Shown here: one piece after another, positions 43,141 through 53,531 of the stretch
Numbering within the stretch: position 1 is the first letter of the stretch
Layout: each line of letters opens with the position of its first letter
Source of the DNA: Anaerolineales bacterium
Lineage (GTDB): Bacteria > Chloroflexota > Anaerolineae > Anaerolineales > Villigracilaceae
NCBI GenBank assembly: GCA_030583925.1
Contig: CP129482.1
Span: 2,356,001-2,420,000 of the forward strand
Length of the DNA: 64,000 nucleotides
Reading direction: 5' to 3'
Translations under genes and position numbers: made by a program
Notes under the pieces: generated by a model
Databases searched by the model: none
The model's input: the letters and a program-made list of their open reading frames with translations, nothing else
Told to the model about the DNA's origin: nothing

Positions 43141-46100
43141 GCAATTGGATTCAAGAGATTTCAAACCCGCAAGCCCGTCAGTGGGAAGAGTTCTACCGCA
43201 ATCGCTGGCAACACGACCGCGTGGTACGAAGCACGCACGGCGTGAACTGCACAGGCAGTTGTTCGTGGATGATCTACGTCAAAGACGGCATCGTCACCTG
43301 GGAATTGCAGGCGTTGGATTATCCCGTCTTCAACGCCAACATCCCGCCGTATGAGCCGCGCGGCTGTCAGCGTGGGATTTCGTTCTCGTGGTATCAGTAC
43401 AGCCCGATCCGCTTGAAGTATCCATACATGCGCGGCGTGTTGATGGACATGTACCGCAAAGCCAAAGAGACGCACAAAGACCCCGTCGAAGCGTGGACAG
43501 CCGTCATCGAGGATGAAGCGGCGCGCAAGACCTTCCATCAGGCGCGCGGCAAAGGCGGCTTCCGCCGCGTGACGTGGGATGAGACGCTGGAGATCATCGC
43601 TGCGTCCACCATCTACACCATCAAAAAATACGGACCCGATCGCATCGTCGGCTTTTCGCCGATTCCCGCCATGTCCATGTTGAGTTATGCGGCTGGGAGT
43701 CGACTCATGCAAATGCTGGGCGGCGTGAGCATGAGCTTTTACGATTGGTACAGCGACCTGCCGCCTGCCAGTCCCGAAGTGTGGGGCGAACAGACCGACG
43801 TCGCCGAGAGCGCCGATTGGTACAACTCCAAGTTCATCGCCGCGGTCGGATCGAACATGAGCATGACACGCACGCCCGACGTGCATTTCGCCGCCGAAGC
43901 GCGTCACAATGGTACCAAGCTGGTGGTCTTCGCGCCCGATTTCAATCAGGTTGCCAAGTATGCCGATTGGTGGGTTCCCGTCAACGCGGGACAGGACGGC
44001 GCGTTCTGGATGGCGGTCAATCACGTCATCATGCAGGAGTTCCACTACAAGAATCCGACACCCTACTTTTTAGATTATCTGCGCCAATATTCCGATGCGC
44101 CGTTTTTGGTGGAACTCAACAACGTGGATGGCAAATACGTGCCAGGGCGCATGATCCGAGCTGCACAAGTGGAACGCACCAAAGACGTGGAAAACGGCGA
44201 GTGGAAATTTTTGGTGTGGGATGAGATCAGCGCCGCGCCGCGTATGCCGCAGGGCAGTCTCGGATTCCGCTGGCAGGAGAAAAAAGGTCAATGGAATCTG
44301 GAGCCGAAAGACGGTCTGGATGGAAGCGAGATTCGTCCGCAGTTAACTTTCTTCGGCGATTCAACCGAACAGTTATCCGTATCCTTTGCGGAGTTCGGCG
44401 AAGGCAAATCGTTCCAGCGCAACATCCCCGTGCGGTATATCGAAACCGCGAACGGCAAAGTTGCCGTGGCGACCATCTACGATCTGTTGATGGCGCAATA
44501 CGGCGTGGGACGCGGACTCGCAGGCGATTATCCCGCCAGTTATGACGATGAAAATTTTTCGTACACGCCCGCCTGGCAGGAACGCTACACAGGCATCGAC
44601 CGCCAGACTGTGATCCAATTTGCGCGCGAGTGGGCGACGACCGCGCTCAAGACCGAAGGCAAATGCACGGTCATCATCGGCGCGGGCGTCAATCATTGGT
44701 ATCACAACAACCTCATCTATCGCGCTTGCATCAGCGCCCTCGTGTTGACGGGTTGCGTGGGACGCAACGGCGGCGGATTGAATCATTACGTCGGTCAGGA
44801 AAAACTGGCTCCGATGGCGCCGTGGGCTTCGATCGCTTTTGCATTGGATTGGCAGAAGCCGCCGCGCCAAATGAACTCGCCTTCCTTCCATTATGTGAAC
44901 AGCGATCAATGGCGATACGAACGCCTCTTTACGGAACCTCAACCTGTCTCGCGACCTGAGACCGAATCTCATCGCGACATGGCGCAAGAACACACGCTCG
45001 ACGCGAATATCCGCGCCGTGCGCATGGGATGGCTTCCGTCGTATCCACAATTCAACGTCAGCTCGCTGGAGATCGTCAAAAAGGCGGAGCAGGCTGGGGC
45101 GAAGTCGGACGCGGAGATCAAGCAGTGGATCGTGAATCAATTGAAGTCGGGCGAACTGAAGTTCGCGGTACAGGATCCCGATGCTCCTGAAAATTGGCCC
45201 CGTTTGTGGTTCATCTGGCGCGGCAACGCGCTCAATGCCAGCGCCAAAGGACAGGAATATTTCTTCAAGCATTATCTCGGCACGCACAATCAAGTCATTT
45301 CAGAGGAAGCGGACAAGAGTCAGTTCAAAGAAGTGACCTATCGAGATGAAGCGCCCGAAGGCAAGTTCGACTTGATCGTAGATGTCAACTTCCGCATGGA
45401 TACCTCGGCGTTGTATTCGGATATCGTCCTGCCGACCGCAAGTTGGTATGAGAAGGACGATTTGAATACCACCGACATGCACTCGTTCATTCATCCGCTT
45501 TCTGCAGCGGTGCCGCCCTCGTGGGAATCAAAAACCGACTGGGATATTTTCAAGATCATCGCAGGCAGAATCAGCGAACTGGCGAAGAAACATTTGCCTG
45601 AGCCCGTGCGCGACCTGGTCGCCATGCCGCTTCAACACGATACGCCCGCCGAGATGGCGCAGCCGCACATCCGCGATTGGGGTAAGGGCGAGTGCGAACC
45701 CATCCCTGGCGTGACCATGCCGAACTTCGTCCTGACCGAGCGTGATTACGTCAACTTGGGCAAACGCTTCATTTCGCTCGGACCCAACATCCAAAAAGAA
45801 GGGCTTGCCATTCATGGGATGCACTGGAAGGCGGACGACTTCTATCAGGAATTGCTGGATACCAAACCGACGACGACATGGAATGAGAAAACCTATCCTT
45901 CCATTGAAGTTGCGCGCGACGCGGCGAACGTCATCTTGCATCTCGCTCCCGAAACGAACGGCGAGGTGGCGTACCGCGCCTTCCAAGCCGAAGAAGAACG
46001 TATGGGACTCAAACTAACCGACCTTGCCGAAGATACCCGCGCCTCACGCGTGACCTTCAACGACCTGACGCAACAGCCGCGCCGCCTGCTCAACAGTCCC

Positions 46101-46772
46101 ATTTGGAGCGGCATCGTCAGTGACGGGCGCCCGTATTCAGCGTATTGCCTGAACGTGGAACGACTCGTCCCCTGGCGCACGTTGACGGGCAGGCAACACT
46201 TCTATCTCGACCATGAAGGCTACCTCGCGCACGGCGAGCACCTCCCCACGTACAAACCACGCCCAGATGTGCAAGCGTTCGGCGATTTAGATAAGAGTCA
46301 CATAGAAGGCAAGACGGTCCAATTGAATTACCTCACGCCGCACGCCAAATGGCACATCCACTCGAACTACTTCGACAACGATCGTATGCTCACCCTCTCA
46401 CGCGGACTCGAACCGCTCTGGATCAGCGAGAAAGACGCGAAAGAGATCGGCATCGTGGATAACGATTGGGTGGAGGCGTACAACGATCACGGCGTGACCG
46501 TCACCCGCGCCATTGTCAGCGCACGCATCCCGCCTGGGATCTGCATCATCTATCATGCTCCCGAACGAACCGTGAGCGTGCCAAAATCTCCGATGCGCGG
46601 CAACAAACGCGCCGGCGGACACAACAGTCCCACGCGCATCCACCTCAAGCCTTCGCTGATGGTCGGCGGCTATGGACAGTTCACCTACGGCTTCAACTAC
46701 TGGGGTCCGACGGGCGTCAACCGCGATACATTTTTATTGGTGCGCAAGTTGCCGGGCAAGCCTGAGTTTTAG
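43137..46772 (+). CDS. narG: Respiratory nitrate reductase alpha subunit (molybdenum), copy 1
   Basis: A 1211-residue molybdopterin enzyme. H34, C38, C42 and C77 follow the H-x3-C-x3-C-x34-C pattern of the NarG FS0 cluster. [15 protein letters not shown] holds D221, which aligns with the molybdenum-ligating aspartate. The [22 protein letters not shown] start is typical of NarG, and there is no twin-arginine signal, so the active site should face the cytoplasm. Nitrite oxidoreductases of the Nitrobacter type are homologous, so the in vivo direction is inferred from the catabolic context. The copy at 54.5 kb has the same architecture. Confidence 0.95.
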   Translation: MSNWIQEISNPQARQWEEFYRNRWQHDRVVRSTHGVNCTGSCSWMIYVKDGIVTWELQALDYPVFNANIPPYEPRGCQRGISFSWYQYSPIRLKYPYMRGVLMDMYRKAKETHKDPVEAWTAVIEDEAARKTFHQARGKGGFRRVTWDETLEIIAASTIYTIKKYGPDRIVGFSPIPAMSMLSYAAGSRLMQMLGGVSMSFYDWYSDLPPASPEVWGEQTDVAESADWYNSKFIAAVGSNMSMTRTPDVHFAAEARHNGTKLVVFAPDFNQVAKYADWWVPVNAGQDGAFWMAVNHVIMQEFHYKNPTPYFLDYLRQYSDAPFLVELNNVDGKYVPGRMIRAAQVERTKDVENGEWKFLVWDEISAAPRMPQGSLGFRWQEKKGQWNLEPKDGLDGSEIRPQLTFFGDSTEQLSVSFAEFGEGKSFQRNIPVRYIETANGKVAVATIYDLLMAQYGVGRGLAGDYPASYDDENFSYTPAWQERYTGIDRQTVIQFAREWATTALKTEGKCTVIIGAGVNHWYHNNLIYRACISALVLTGCVGRNGGGLNHYVGQEKLAPMAPWASIAFALDWQKPPRQMNSPSFHYVNSDQWRYERLFTEPQPVSRPETESHRDMAQEHTLDANIRAVRMGWLPSYPQFNVSSLEIVKKAEQAGAKSDAEIKQWIVNQLKSGELKFAVQDPDAPENWPRLWFIWRGNALNASAKGQEYFFKHYLGTHNQVISEEADKSQFKEVTYRDEAPEGKFDLIVDVNFRMDTSALYSDIVLPTASWYEKDDLNTTDMHSFIHPLSAAVPPSWESKTDWDIFKIIAGRISELAKKHLPEPVRDLVAMPLQHDTPAEMAQPHIRDWGKGECEPIPGVTMPNFVLTERDYVNLGKRFISLGPNIQKEGLAIHGMHWKADDFYQELLDTKPTTTWNEKTYPSIEVARDAANVILHLAPETNGEVAYRAFQAEEERMGLKLTDLAEDTRASRVTFNDLTQQPRRLLNSPIWSGIVSDGRPYSAYCLNVERLVPWRTLTGRQHFYLDHEGYLAHGEHLPTYKPRPDVQAFGDLDKSHIEGKTVQLNYLTPHAKWHIHSNYFDNDRMLTLSRGLEPLWISEKDAKEIGIVDNDWVEAYNDHGVTVTRAIVSARIPPGICIIYHAPERTVSVPKSPMRGNKRAGGHNSPTRIHLKPSLMVGGYGQFTYGFNYWGPTGVNRDTFLLVRKLPGKPEF

Positions 46773-46870
46773 GTCACAGGAAAACGCAGCCACAGAGCGC
46801 GCAGAGAACGCGGAGTTTTAAAAGATTTTTCTCAATGATCTCGGTGTTCTCTGCGGCAAAAGAAAAGGAT
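46773..46870. repeat. Spacer repeat between narG and narH
   Basis: ACAGAGCGCGCAGAGAACGCGGAG at the left is loosely mirrored by GTGTTCTCTGCGGC at the right. It resembles the other long spacer repeats near 25840 and 49610. No gene is seen. Confidence 0.55.
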
Positions 46871-46877
46871 AAATATT

Positions 46878-48380
46878 ATGAAAGTTCGATCACAGGTTTC
46901 AATGGTCTTTCATCTCGATAAATGTATCGGCTGTCATACGTGCAGTATCGCCTGTAAAAACATCTGGACGGACCGCCCCGGCGCCGAATATATGTGGTGG
47001 AACAATGTGGAGACGAAGCCGGGCGTCGGCTTCCCGACGCAATGGGAAGATCAGGAAAAATATCACGGCGGCTGGGAACTCAACGACAAGCCAAGAAATC
47101 CTGAACTCAAATTGAAACTGCAAAACCGTTTACAAACTTTCGCCAACCTGTTCTCCAACCCCGCCATGCCCACCATGGATGATTATTACGAACCGTGGAC
47201 ATATAACTATAACGACCTATTCAATTCTCCGCTCGGACCCGACCAGCCAACCGCGCGCCCCATCTCGCGCGTGGATGGTCAACCCATGGAGATCGAATCA
47301 GGTCCCAACTGGGACGACGATCTTGGCGGCTCCAATATTTACGCGGCGAATGATCCGTTACTTGCCAACATGACTCCTGAAGAGAAGCAACGCCTCTTTT
47401 CCGTCGAGCAGCTTTTTTACTTCTACATGCCGCGTATTTGCAATCACTGTCTCAATGCGGCTTGCGGCGCGGCGTGTCCATCGGGCGCAATTTACAAACG
47501 CGCCGAAGACGGCGTGGTGTTGATCAATCAAGACAAGTGCCGCGCTTGGCGCATGTGCGTTTCGGCTTGCCCGTACAAGAAAACTTATTACAACTGGTCA
47601 ACGGGTAAATCGGAAAAATGTATCCTGTGCTATCCACGCCTCGAAACGGGACAAGCCCCCGCTTGCTTCCACTCGTGCGTTGGGCGCATCCGTTATCTCG
47701 GCGTTTTGCTGTATGACGCCGATCAGATTCCCGACGCGCTCAAAGTGCCAGATGAACAACTCGTCGAGCGTCAGCGGGAGATGATCCTCGATCCCTTCGA
47801 CCCCGAAGTTGTCGCGGCTGCGAAAGAAAGCGGCGTCCCTGACGGCGTGATCACCGCCGCGCAAAACTCGCCCGTCTATCGTTATGTGAAGGAATGGGAA
47901 TTGGCTCTGCCCCTGCACGCGGAATATCGCACATTGCCGATGTTGTTCTATGTGCCGCCACTTCTCCCCGTCCTTAATGCGACTCAGCCCAGCGGAACAC
48001 AACGCGTGGAAACCGATTTGTTCAGTTCATTGGAAAATGCGCGCGTGCCGGTCCGTTACATGTCACGCACGCTAGCCGCTGGCAACGACGAACTCGTCAT
48101 CAAGTCCTATCAAAAGATGATCGCTGTCCGCATCTACAAGCGCGCTGAAACCGTTGGCGATGTGACCGCTGAAGACGCCGCCGCCGCCCTCGCCAAAGCA
48201 AACATGACCGCCGAAGAAGCGGAAGCCATCTACAAGTTGACCTCCATCCCAACGTATCAAGAACGCTTTGTCATCCCGCCCTACAGCCGCGAAGGCGATA
48301 TCGAAGAGGTGTACGATCCGCAACAACGCAAAGCCGAGACGGGTTTCGGAAAACGCCAGGGTCCGCAGAGAGGTTTGTAA
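46878..48380 (+). CDS. narH: Respiratory nitrate reductase beta subunit (iron-sulfur), copy 1
   Basis: A 500-residue electron-transfer subunit. Cysteine groups CIGCHTCSIACKN, CNHCLNAACGAACP, CRAWRMCVSACP and CILCYPR with CFHSCVG bind three [4Fe-4S] clusters and one [3Fe-4S] cluster; the tryptophan in CRAW marks the [3Fe-4S] site as in NarH. It carries electrons from NarI to NarG on the cytoplasmic face. Confidence 0.95.
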   Translation: MKVRSQVSMVFHLDKCIGCHTCSIACKNIWTDRPGAEYMWWNNVETKPGVGFPTQWEDQEKYHGGWELNDKPRNPELKLKLQNRLQTFANLFSNPAMPTMDDYYEPWTYNYNDLFNSPLGPDQPTARPISRVDGQPMEIESGPNWDDDLGGSNIYAANDPLLANMTPEEKQRLFSVEQLFYFYMPRICNHCLNAACGAACPSGAIYKRAEDGVVLINQDKCRAWRMCVSACPYKKTYYNWSTGKSEKCILCYPRLETGQAPACFHSCVGRIRYLGVLLYDADQIPDALKVPDEQLVERQREMILDPFDPEVVAAAKESGVPDGVITAAQNSPVYRYVKEWELALPLHAEYRTLPMLFYVPPLLPVLNATQPSGTQRVETDLFSSLENARVPVRYMSRTLAAGNDELVIKSYQKMIAVRIYKRAETVGDVTAEDAAAALAKANMTAEEAEAIYKLTSIPTYQERFVIPPYSREGDIEEVYDPQQRKAETGFGKRQGPQRGL

Positions 48381-48382
48381 CT

Positions 48383-48937
48383 ATGTCCAAAGATTCAACT
48401 TCCATCTTGTTGAGTTTGTTCGCTGACCTGTTGGAATATCCATCTGCGCAAACAAAAGAACAGGCTTGCGAATGTTTGGAACAACTTCAATCCATTCACC
48501 CTGAAGCCGCTGACTTGATGGAAAGATTCACCCGCGCCTTCGATCAACTCTCCCTCGACCGAATGCAGGAACTGTTCACCGCCACTTTTGATATGCAACC
48601 CGTTTGCTATCCGTATGTCGGTTTTCACTTATACGGTGAGAGTTATAAGCGCGGCGCGTTCATGGCGCAACTCAACGAAGCTTATCGCGGATTCAATTAC
48701 TCCGCCGAGCAGGAACTGCCAGACAATTTGTCAGTGATATTGCGTTTCGTCGGCTTGGACGCGGCCAACCGTCAGAGTGAATTTTGTGAAGCGTTGCTAA
48801 AAGATGGAGTCCAGCCTGCGTTGGAAAAAATGCTCAAGGTGTTCGGGGAAGAGTCGCAGAATCCGTACTTCGGGCTTTTATCAGCGCTTGAACTGTTCCT
48901 CGTTCGCATGTCTGAAAAGGAGTTGACCCATGCTTGA
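48383..48937 (+). CDS. narJ: Nitrate reductase molybdenum cofactor assembly chaperone, copy 1
   Basis: A 184-residue all-helical TorD/NarJ-family chaperone. YPYVGFHLYGESYKRGAFMAQL is the conserved central segment, and LPDNLSVILRF follows. It starts two bases after narH and overlaps narI by eight. It would hold NarG for cofactor insertion before membrane docking. Confidence 0.9.
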   Translation: MSKDSTSILLSLFADLLEYPSAQTKEQACECLEQLQSIHPEAADLMERFTRAFDQLSLDRMQELFTATFDMQPVCYPYVGFHLYGESYKRGAFMAQLNEAYRGFNYSAEQELPDNLSVILRFVGLDAANRQSEFCEALLKDGVQPALEKMLKVFGEESQNPYFGLLSALELFLVRMSEKELTHA

Positions 48938-49604
48938 GATCATGCTCTTCGTCGTATTTCCATACGTGGCGCTTGCCGTCGGAATCGTCGGGACGATCTA
49001 TCGTTACTTGACCAATCAATATTCCTTCACCACATTGTCTTCGCAGTTTCTTGAAAACGAACTTCAGTTTTGGGGTTCCACGCTCTGGCACTATGGCATC
49101 CTGCCAACCACGTTCATTCATCTGGCAGGTTTTACCATCCCTAGGGTCATGCACGCTCTTCACAGTACACCTGAGACTCTGTATCTCTCCGAAATAGCGG
49201 GGAAGATCTTAGGCATCATGTCGCTGGTCGGAGCGGGAATTTTGATCATTCGCCGGCTATCTTTTTCAAAAATCCGCGCCGTAACCTCACCTGTGGACTG
49301 GGTTATATTGTTTCTGTTATTTGCGCAGGTGTTCTTTGGGCTTGTCCTCGCCTTTGCGTACCGCTGGGGCGCTGTATGGTTCATTCACACCGCGACACCG
49401 TGGATGGTATCGCTGGCTGTGTTCCAACCTGCGCCGCAATTTGTCACAGCCTTACCGTTAGCGCATAAAGTCCATTTTCTCACCGGCTTCCTATTGTTTG
49501 CGCTCATGCCGTTCAGCAGGTTAGTGCATATCGCGACCTTCCCATTCTCGTACGCGTGGCGGCGTTTCCAATTGGTGATCTGGACTCGGCGAAAAGTTGC
49601 ATAA
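48930..49604 (+). CDS. narI: Nitrate reductase gamma subunit (cytochrome b), copy 1
   Basis: A 224-residue membrane protein with five predicted helices. Histidines in STLWHYGILPTTFIH and in LAHKVHFLTGFLLF are likely ligands for the two b haems. It anchors NarGH and takes electrons from quinol or from the associated cytochrome c. Confidence 0.9.
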   Translation: MLEIMLFVVFPYVALAVGIVGTIYRYLTNQYSFTTLSSQFLENELQFWGSTLWHYGILPTTFIHLAGFTIPRVMHALHSTPETLYLSEIAGKILGIMSLVGAGILIIRRLSFSKIRAVTSPVDWVILFLLFAQVFFGLVLAFAYRWGAVWFIHTATPWMVSLAVFQPAPQFVTALPLAHKVHFLTGFLLFALMPFSRLVHIATFPFSYAWRRFQLVIWTRRKVA

Positions 49605-49609
49605 GGATT

Positions 49610-49692
49610 ATTTGAACCGCAAAGCCCGCGAAGAATGCAAAGGAAACCATTTTATTTCTTAGCGAACTTTGCGTCTTTCGCGGTTAATAGCC
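49610..49692. repeat. AACCGCAAAGCCCGCGAAG palindromic repeat
   Basis: GAACCGCAAAGCCCGCGAAGA at the left is mirrored by TTTGCGTCTTTCGCGGTT at the right with an AT-rich centre. Similar sequence occurs at 60565-60690. Confidence 0.7.
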
Positions 49693-49731
49693 TCGCGATG
49701 GCTTTTCAGGCGCTTTCATAGGAGAACCTCC

Positions 49732-50775
49732 ATGTGGGAAAAAGTTCAAAACGGCATTCGCGACCTTCCGCCCGCCTATTTTGCATTGGTCATGGCGACC
49801 GGCATTGTCTCCATTGCGGCAAAACTGGAAGATCTGCCGCAGATTGCATGGACGCTGTTCATCGCCAACGTTGTATTCTACGCGGTTTTATGGGCGCTGA
49901 CCCTCGCCCGCCTATTTCGCAACTTTCCGAGAGTGATCGCAGACCTAACCAGCCACGAGCGCGGACATGGATTCTTCACAATGGTCGCGGGGACTTCCGT
50001 GTTGGGCAGGCAGTTCCACACCATCGCGGATCATCCCGATATTGCCGCGATTCTCTGGTTAGTGAGTCTTGGTCTATGGTGCGTTCTGATGTACACCTTC
50101 ATCACAGCCGTCACCGTGCGCGAGACCAAGCCATCCTTTGAAAGCGGATTGAGCGGCGGCTGGCTTTTGCTGGTGGTCTCCACTCAATCTATTTCTGTGA
50201 CGGGAGCAAGCCTTGTGGATTATTTTGGGGCATGGGCTGAAACGCTTCTTTTCCTAACCTTATCCATGTTCCTGCTTGGATTCATGCTCTACATCCTCGT
50301 CATTTGTCTGATCTTTTATCGCTTCACCTTCTACAAATTCCTACCCGAAGAATTATCCCCACCCTATTGGATCAATATGGGCGCGATGGCGATCACCACG
50401 CTGGCAGGTTCTATCCTAATCCTGGATGCGAATCGATGGAAAATCGTCGCCGATACACTGCCCTTCCTCAAAGGCATTACCCTGCTCTTTTGGGCGACCG
50501 CTACTTGGTGGATTCCACTACTCATCATTCTCGGCTTTTGGAGGCACGGTTACAAACGCTTTCCCATTAAATACGATCCCGCTTATTGGGGTTTGGTCTT
50601 TCCCCTCGGCATGTACACTGTTTGCACTTTTCAACTTGCCAAAGCGCTCGAACTTGATTTTCTGTTCATTGTCCCGCAATATTTTATTTACGTCGCGCTC
50701 TTTGCATGGACGGTGACCGTCATTGGGTTGATACGCCGTTTATTGTCGGCTTTCTTGAAGACAGAAAAGCGGTAG
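49732..50775 (+). CDS. TDT-family (tellurite resistance/dicarboxylate, SLAC1-like) transporter
   Basis: A 347-residue protein with about ten hydrophobic helices. It starts with [22 protein letters not shown], the usual TehA/SLAC1 family opening, and has [12 protein letters not shown]. The ATG at 49732 follows GGAGAACCTCC. SLAC1-type proteins conduct anions including nitrate, so a role in nitrate or nitrite movement is attractive next to narGHJI. Dicarboxylate or sulfite export is also possible for the family. Confidence 0.8.
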   Translation: MWEKVQNGIRDLPPAYFALVMATGIVSIAAKLEDLPQIAWTLFIANVVFYAVLWALTLARLFRNFPRVIADLTSHERGHGFFTMVAGTSVLGRQFHTIADHPDIAAILWLVSLGLWCVLMYTFITAVTVRETKPSFESGLSGGWLLLVVSTQSISVTGASLVDYFGAWAETLLFLTLSMFLLGFMLYILVICLIFYRFTFYKFLPEELSPPYWINMGAMAITTLAGSILILDANRWKIVADTLPFLKGITLLFWATATWWIPLLIILGFWRHGYKRFPIKYDPAYWGLVFPLGMYTVCTFQLAKALELDFLFIVPQYFIYVALFAWTVTVIGLIRRLLSAFLKTEKR

Positions 50776-50953
50776 ATCGCAGGTTTCGCCTTCAGAGAAA
50801 AGTATAGATTTGCCTCCCGAAGGCAGGTAAACGAATCCTAGAATCATAGATTTGCTGAAAAAATAAAAGGATTGGGGGAAGTTATCTCTAACCCGAACGC
50901 ATTGCTCGTTGAGGCGTTTTTTTGAGGAGGCGTTGAAGTGAAAACAAACGGCT

Positions 50954-51355
50954 TTATGCCGCTCCATGCGGCTTGATGCGCCGCCACGAGCCGAAGATAA
51001 ACAAAACCCACGCGATGACTTCCATGATGCGCCCGGTGATGAGCGCCACAGGAAACCAAAACTGAAACGCGGCGAACAATATCCCAGCGTTGAGGAAGAC
51101 GAAAGAAAACCAGACCAGTCTCTCCGGTCCGCGTGATTCGCCGCGGCTAAAGCGCGGAATGATCCAAAACGCGACGCCCATCGCCAGTTGAATCAGCCAA
51201 CCGACTAAAAGAAATTCGGTGTGAAGCGGAAAGAGATTCCAAATAGGCGCGTAGAAAGGGATTCCCTTTTCAGCAAGGATCAATGCGCCGAAGAAAAGCC
51301 CTAGCGTCAAATAAATAAAAGAAGCGCGCACCAGCCAGACACTTAATCGCGGCAT
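50954..51355 (-). CDS. Small four-helix membrane protein, paralogue A
   Basis: This 133-residue protein has four transmembrane helices. The second contains LHTEFLLVGWLIQLAMGVAF followed by WIIPRFSRGESRGPERL, which resembles short segments of haem-copper oxidase subunit I-like proteins (histidine before a GW-Q-GV-FW motif). The gene at 51488-51886 is a clear paralogue. No named function is recognised. Linkage to nar genes and to an NnrS-like protein suggests a role in nitrogen-oxide respiration or stress. Confidence 0.65.
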   Translation of the reverse strand: MPRLSVWLVRASFIYLTLGLFFGALILAEKGIPFYAPIWNLFPLHTEFLLVGWLIQLAMGVAFWIIPRFSRGESRGPERLVWFSFVFLNAGILFAAFQFWFPVALITGRIMEVIAWVLFIFGSWRRIKPHGAA

Positions 51356-51487
51356 CTGATTACCTTACACTTTCAAAATCGGGGCGCTGATGAACGCAGA
51401 AAACGCCGATATTCTTCTTTTTTTATCAGCGGAATTAACGTTTTTCAGAGTCCAAAAAGGATTTTGCAAGATGGGCAGTCGCGGCAT

Positions 51488-51886
51488 TTATCTTTCCTTG
51501 ACGCGCCCCCAACTATTGATCACAAACAATAAGCCCGATGCGAATTGAAGGATCGCAGAAAGGACAAGCACCCACGCGCTGAATGTGTTGGCGCGTGTCG
51601 CTTGCATCGGCTCGGCAATCCCCCGCACGAGTAGACCGAGGTTGAGCAGGACGTACGTCCACCAGCCGAGCGTTTCGTTGCCGCGCGGCTTCTCTGTGGA
51701 ATATTTTGGAAACATCCAAAAGATCACGCCGAAGATGAGTTGCGTGAGCCAGCCAAAAACTAATAGATGAATATAAACGGGAAAGAATCCGTTGGTTATG
51801 CCAAACGCTAAAAGAATGCCAAGCGTTAACGCAAGCGCAAGACAAATCATCCCTGTTTTGATAAACACGCGTGTAAGCAACGGCAT
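51488..51886 (-). CDS. Small four-helix membrane protein, paralogue B
   Basis: This 132-residue, four-helix protein has YIHLLVFGWLTQLIFGVIFW followed by MFPKYSTEKPRGNETL, matching paralogue A in spacing and sequence. One base separates it from the 368-residue gene upstream, so they are co-transcribed. The conserved histidine and the W/P-rich loop may contact haem or metal, but this is speculative. Confidence 0.65.
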   Translation of the reverse strand: MPLLTRVFIKTGMICLALALTLGILLAFGITNGFFPVYIHLLVFGWLTQLIFGVIFWMFPKYSTEKPRGNETLGWWTYVLLNLGLLVRGIAEPMQATRANTFSAWVLVLSAILQFASGLLFVINSWGRVKER

Positions 51887-51887
51887 G

Positions 51888-52964
51888 TTATTTACCCGCG
51901 ATGCTTTTGCGAACGGAATATATCGTCATGCCCATAAAAAATAAAATAGCGACTTCATTTAGCAATCCTCCCCACATGCGTAGGCTGTGTTGATTTACAT
52001 AATCGGCGATCACGCGCAGCGCCAAGGAAGCGTGAAGCAAAATCAGTTGGACATAAAATGCGGGTTGGAAATTAATTGGCACACCCAAAACAGCGGGGAA
52101 GATGATAGGCGCGTGACCAAAGATCATCGAGATGACGAAGCCGATAAATACGACGTGCAGAACCGCGTCGTATCTCGGACCTGCGGCCTGCGCGCCAAAG
52201 ATCAGGTTTAGTCCGCCGCCGACGCCGAGCCACACAAACCCGAGCGCGAGACACCAGGCAATATAGCGCGTGAGCGGAAGCGCGTGATTCAAATTACGCC
52301 ACGCAATATCGTTGCGAAGAGACCAAAGCGAAATAAAAACCAAAGCAACGCCAACGGCTCGTGTCCCAAATTGGATATTGAACAGGGAGGTAAATGTGCC
52401 GATCAAGAAGATCAAGACGATGATTCCAAACAGGGTCTGTTGCTGACGCGATGGACGCAAGACACGGCTTAGTTCTAACCGCTCGCCGGTGATAGTCAAA
52501 ACTAAAAATGCCTGCCAGAAAAAAACGATTTGAAAAATTTGCCAGCCGAACAGCCAAAGGATATTGCCGATAAACCAAATGACCATGCCAAATAACATAG
52601 TGAAGGTATGTAGCGCTGGTTCGCGACGCGTCATCACAGACAAGATCCCAATTCCGCCGAGGCTGGCGAGGGTGAGGAGAACCGGTCCAAGAGGCAGAGA
52701 CGGAATCAAGAGGGTGAGTAAGCCTCCCAGTCCCGCGAGAAGCGGAGGGAAGTACATCCACTTTTGTTTGATGGCAACGGCGCGTTCGAGCGTGATGAGA
52801 GTCCCTAAGAATCCGGAAACCATCAACGGACCATGCGCGAGCGCGAGAGTCGGTGTGAGCGCGGGCAACTGCCAGCCGAGGCGCATCAATCCTGCCCAGA
52901 GTGCGAAGAGCAAGGCAAGAATCGAGAGAAATAAAAATGGAATTGGAAAACGATTGGGTTTCAT
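51888..52964 (-). CDS. Polytopic membrane protein, NnrS-like
   Basis: A 358-residue protein with about ten to twelve helices. LALAHGPLMVSGFLGTLITLERAVA and HVVFIGFVISMIFGHAPIIFP each carry histidines in the way NnrS-type haem-copper membrane proteins do. The start at 52964 (MKPNRFPIPF) or ten codons upstream cannot be settled; neither has a good ribosome site. NnrS proteins protect against nitric oxide and its metal-nitrosyl products, which fits a position between two nitrate reductase operons. The identification is tentative. Confidence 0.6.
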   Translation of the reverse strand: MKPNRFPIPFLFLSILALLFALWAGLMRLGWQLPALTPTLALAHGPLMVSGFLGTLITLERAVAIKQKWMYFPPLLAGLGGLLTLLIPSLPLGPVLLTLASLGGIGILSVMTRREPALHTFTMLFGMVIWFIGNILWLFGWQIFQIVFFWQAFLVLTITGERLELSRVLRPSRQQQTLFGIIVLIFLIGTFTSLFNIQFGTRAVGVALVFISLWSLRNDIAWRNLNHALPLTRYIAWCLALGFVWLGVGGGLNLIFGAQAAGPRYDAVLHVVFIGFVISMIFGHAPIIFPAVLGVPINFQPAFYVQLILLHASLALRVIADYVNQHSLRMWGGLLNEVAILFFMGMTIYSVRKSIAGK

Positions 52965-53005
52965 ATCGTCATTGTACTGCAAGAGGCAGATCATAGAACA
53001 AATTA

Positions 53006-53017
53006 AGAACTAATTCT
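53006..53017. promoter_or_regulatory. AGAA-N4-TTCT element before nar operon 2
   Basis: AGAACTAATTCT, identical to the word at 42029-42040, lies between the divergent NnrS-like and receiver-like genes. The sequence after it (GAAAAGAGT to ATCATTCTTTTTTCA) is a degenerate copy of the terminator region at 42047-42078. Confidence 0.4.
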
Positions 53018-53144
53018 CCTGAAAAGAGTCCGGAAATTGCTAAATCATTCTTTTTTCACTCGCAATGAAGTAGAGAGAGGGATTTGAAATTCGGACATTT
53101 TTCGGTAACTTTGACAGTGAATTGCTCCACATGGGACTCAGGTT

Positions 53145-53528
53145 ATGTCATTAGCCCATCGCGTCGTATTAATTTGCTCCAACCGTCTCTTTGGCGAGAG
53201 CATGGAAAGAGTCTTGCGCGCCGGCGAGGTGGAGTTGATCGGTCCATGGGATTTGAGCGAGGATATCTGCGCGCGTATCGGGGAAGTTCAACCCAATGTT
53301 GTGGTGGTCGCAGACGAAGACGCGCGCGGCGAAGAAAGCGCCCGCCTCACCACAGCGATCATGGAGCAATACCCTGAATTGCCCGTCGTCCGAACGGGAC
53401 TGACCGAGAACGTAGTGCGGGTACATTCGACATACATCCTACCTGCGCGCGGCGCGGATTTACTCGAAACCATCCGAAACCTACCCGTCACACCGGTGGG
53501 GAAACCATCCGACAAGAGGAGCAAATAA
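53145..53528 (+). CDS. Small receiver-like protein at the head of nar operon 2
   Basis: A 127-residue paralogue of 42142-42546. RVVLICSNRLFGESMERVLRAGE, GPWDLSED, NVVVVADEDA, PVVRTGLTENVVRVHST and PARGADLLETIRN align along the full length. The usual receiver acidic pocket is absent after strand 1, although an acidic DED cluster follows strand 3. It starts the second nar operon, four bases before the diheme cytochrome gene. The function is unknown. Confidence 0.7.
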   Translation: MSLAHRVVLICSNRLFGESMERVLRAGEVELIGPWDLSEDICARIGEVQPNVVVVADEDARGEESARLTTAIMEQYPELPVVRTGLTENVVRVHSTYILPARGADLLETIRNLPVTPVGKPSDKRSK

Positions 53529-53531
53529 GCA

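Noticed and set aside
53112-53117. TTGACA upstream of nar operon 2 as a -35 box
   Set aside because: No acceptable -10 box follows at 15-18 bases before the start codon at 53145, so it was not called a promoter.
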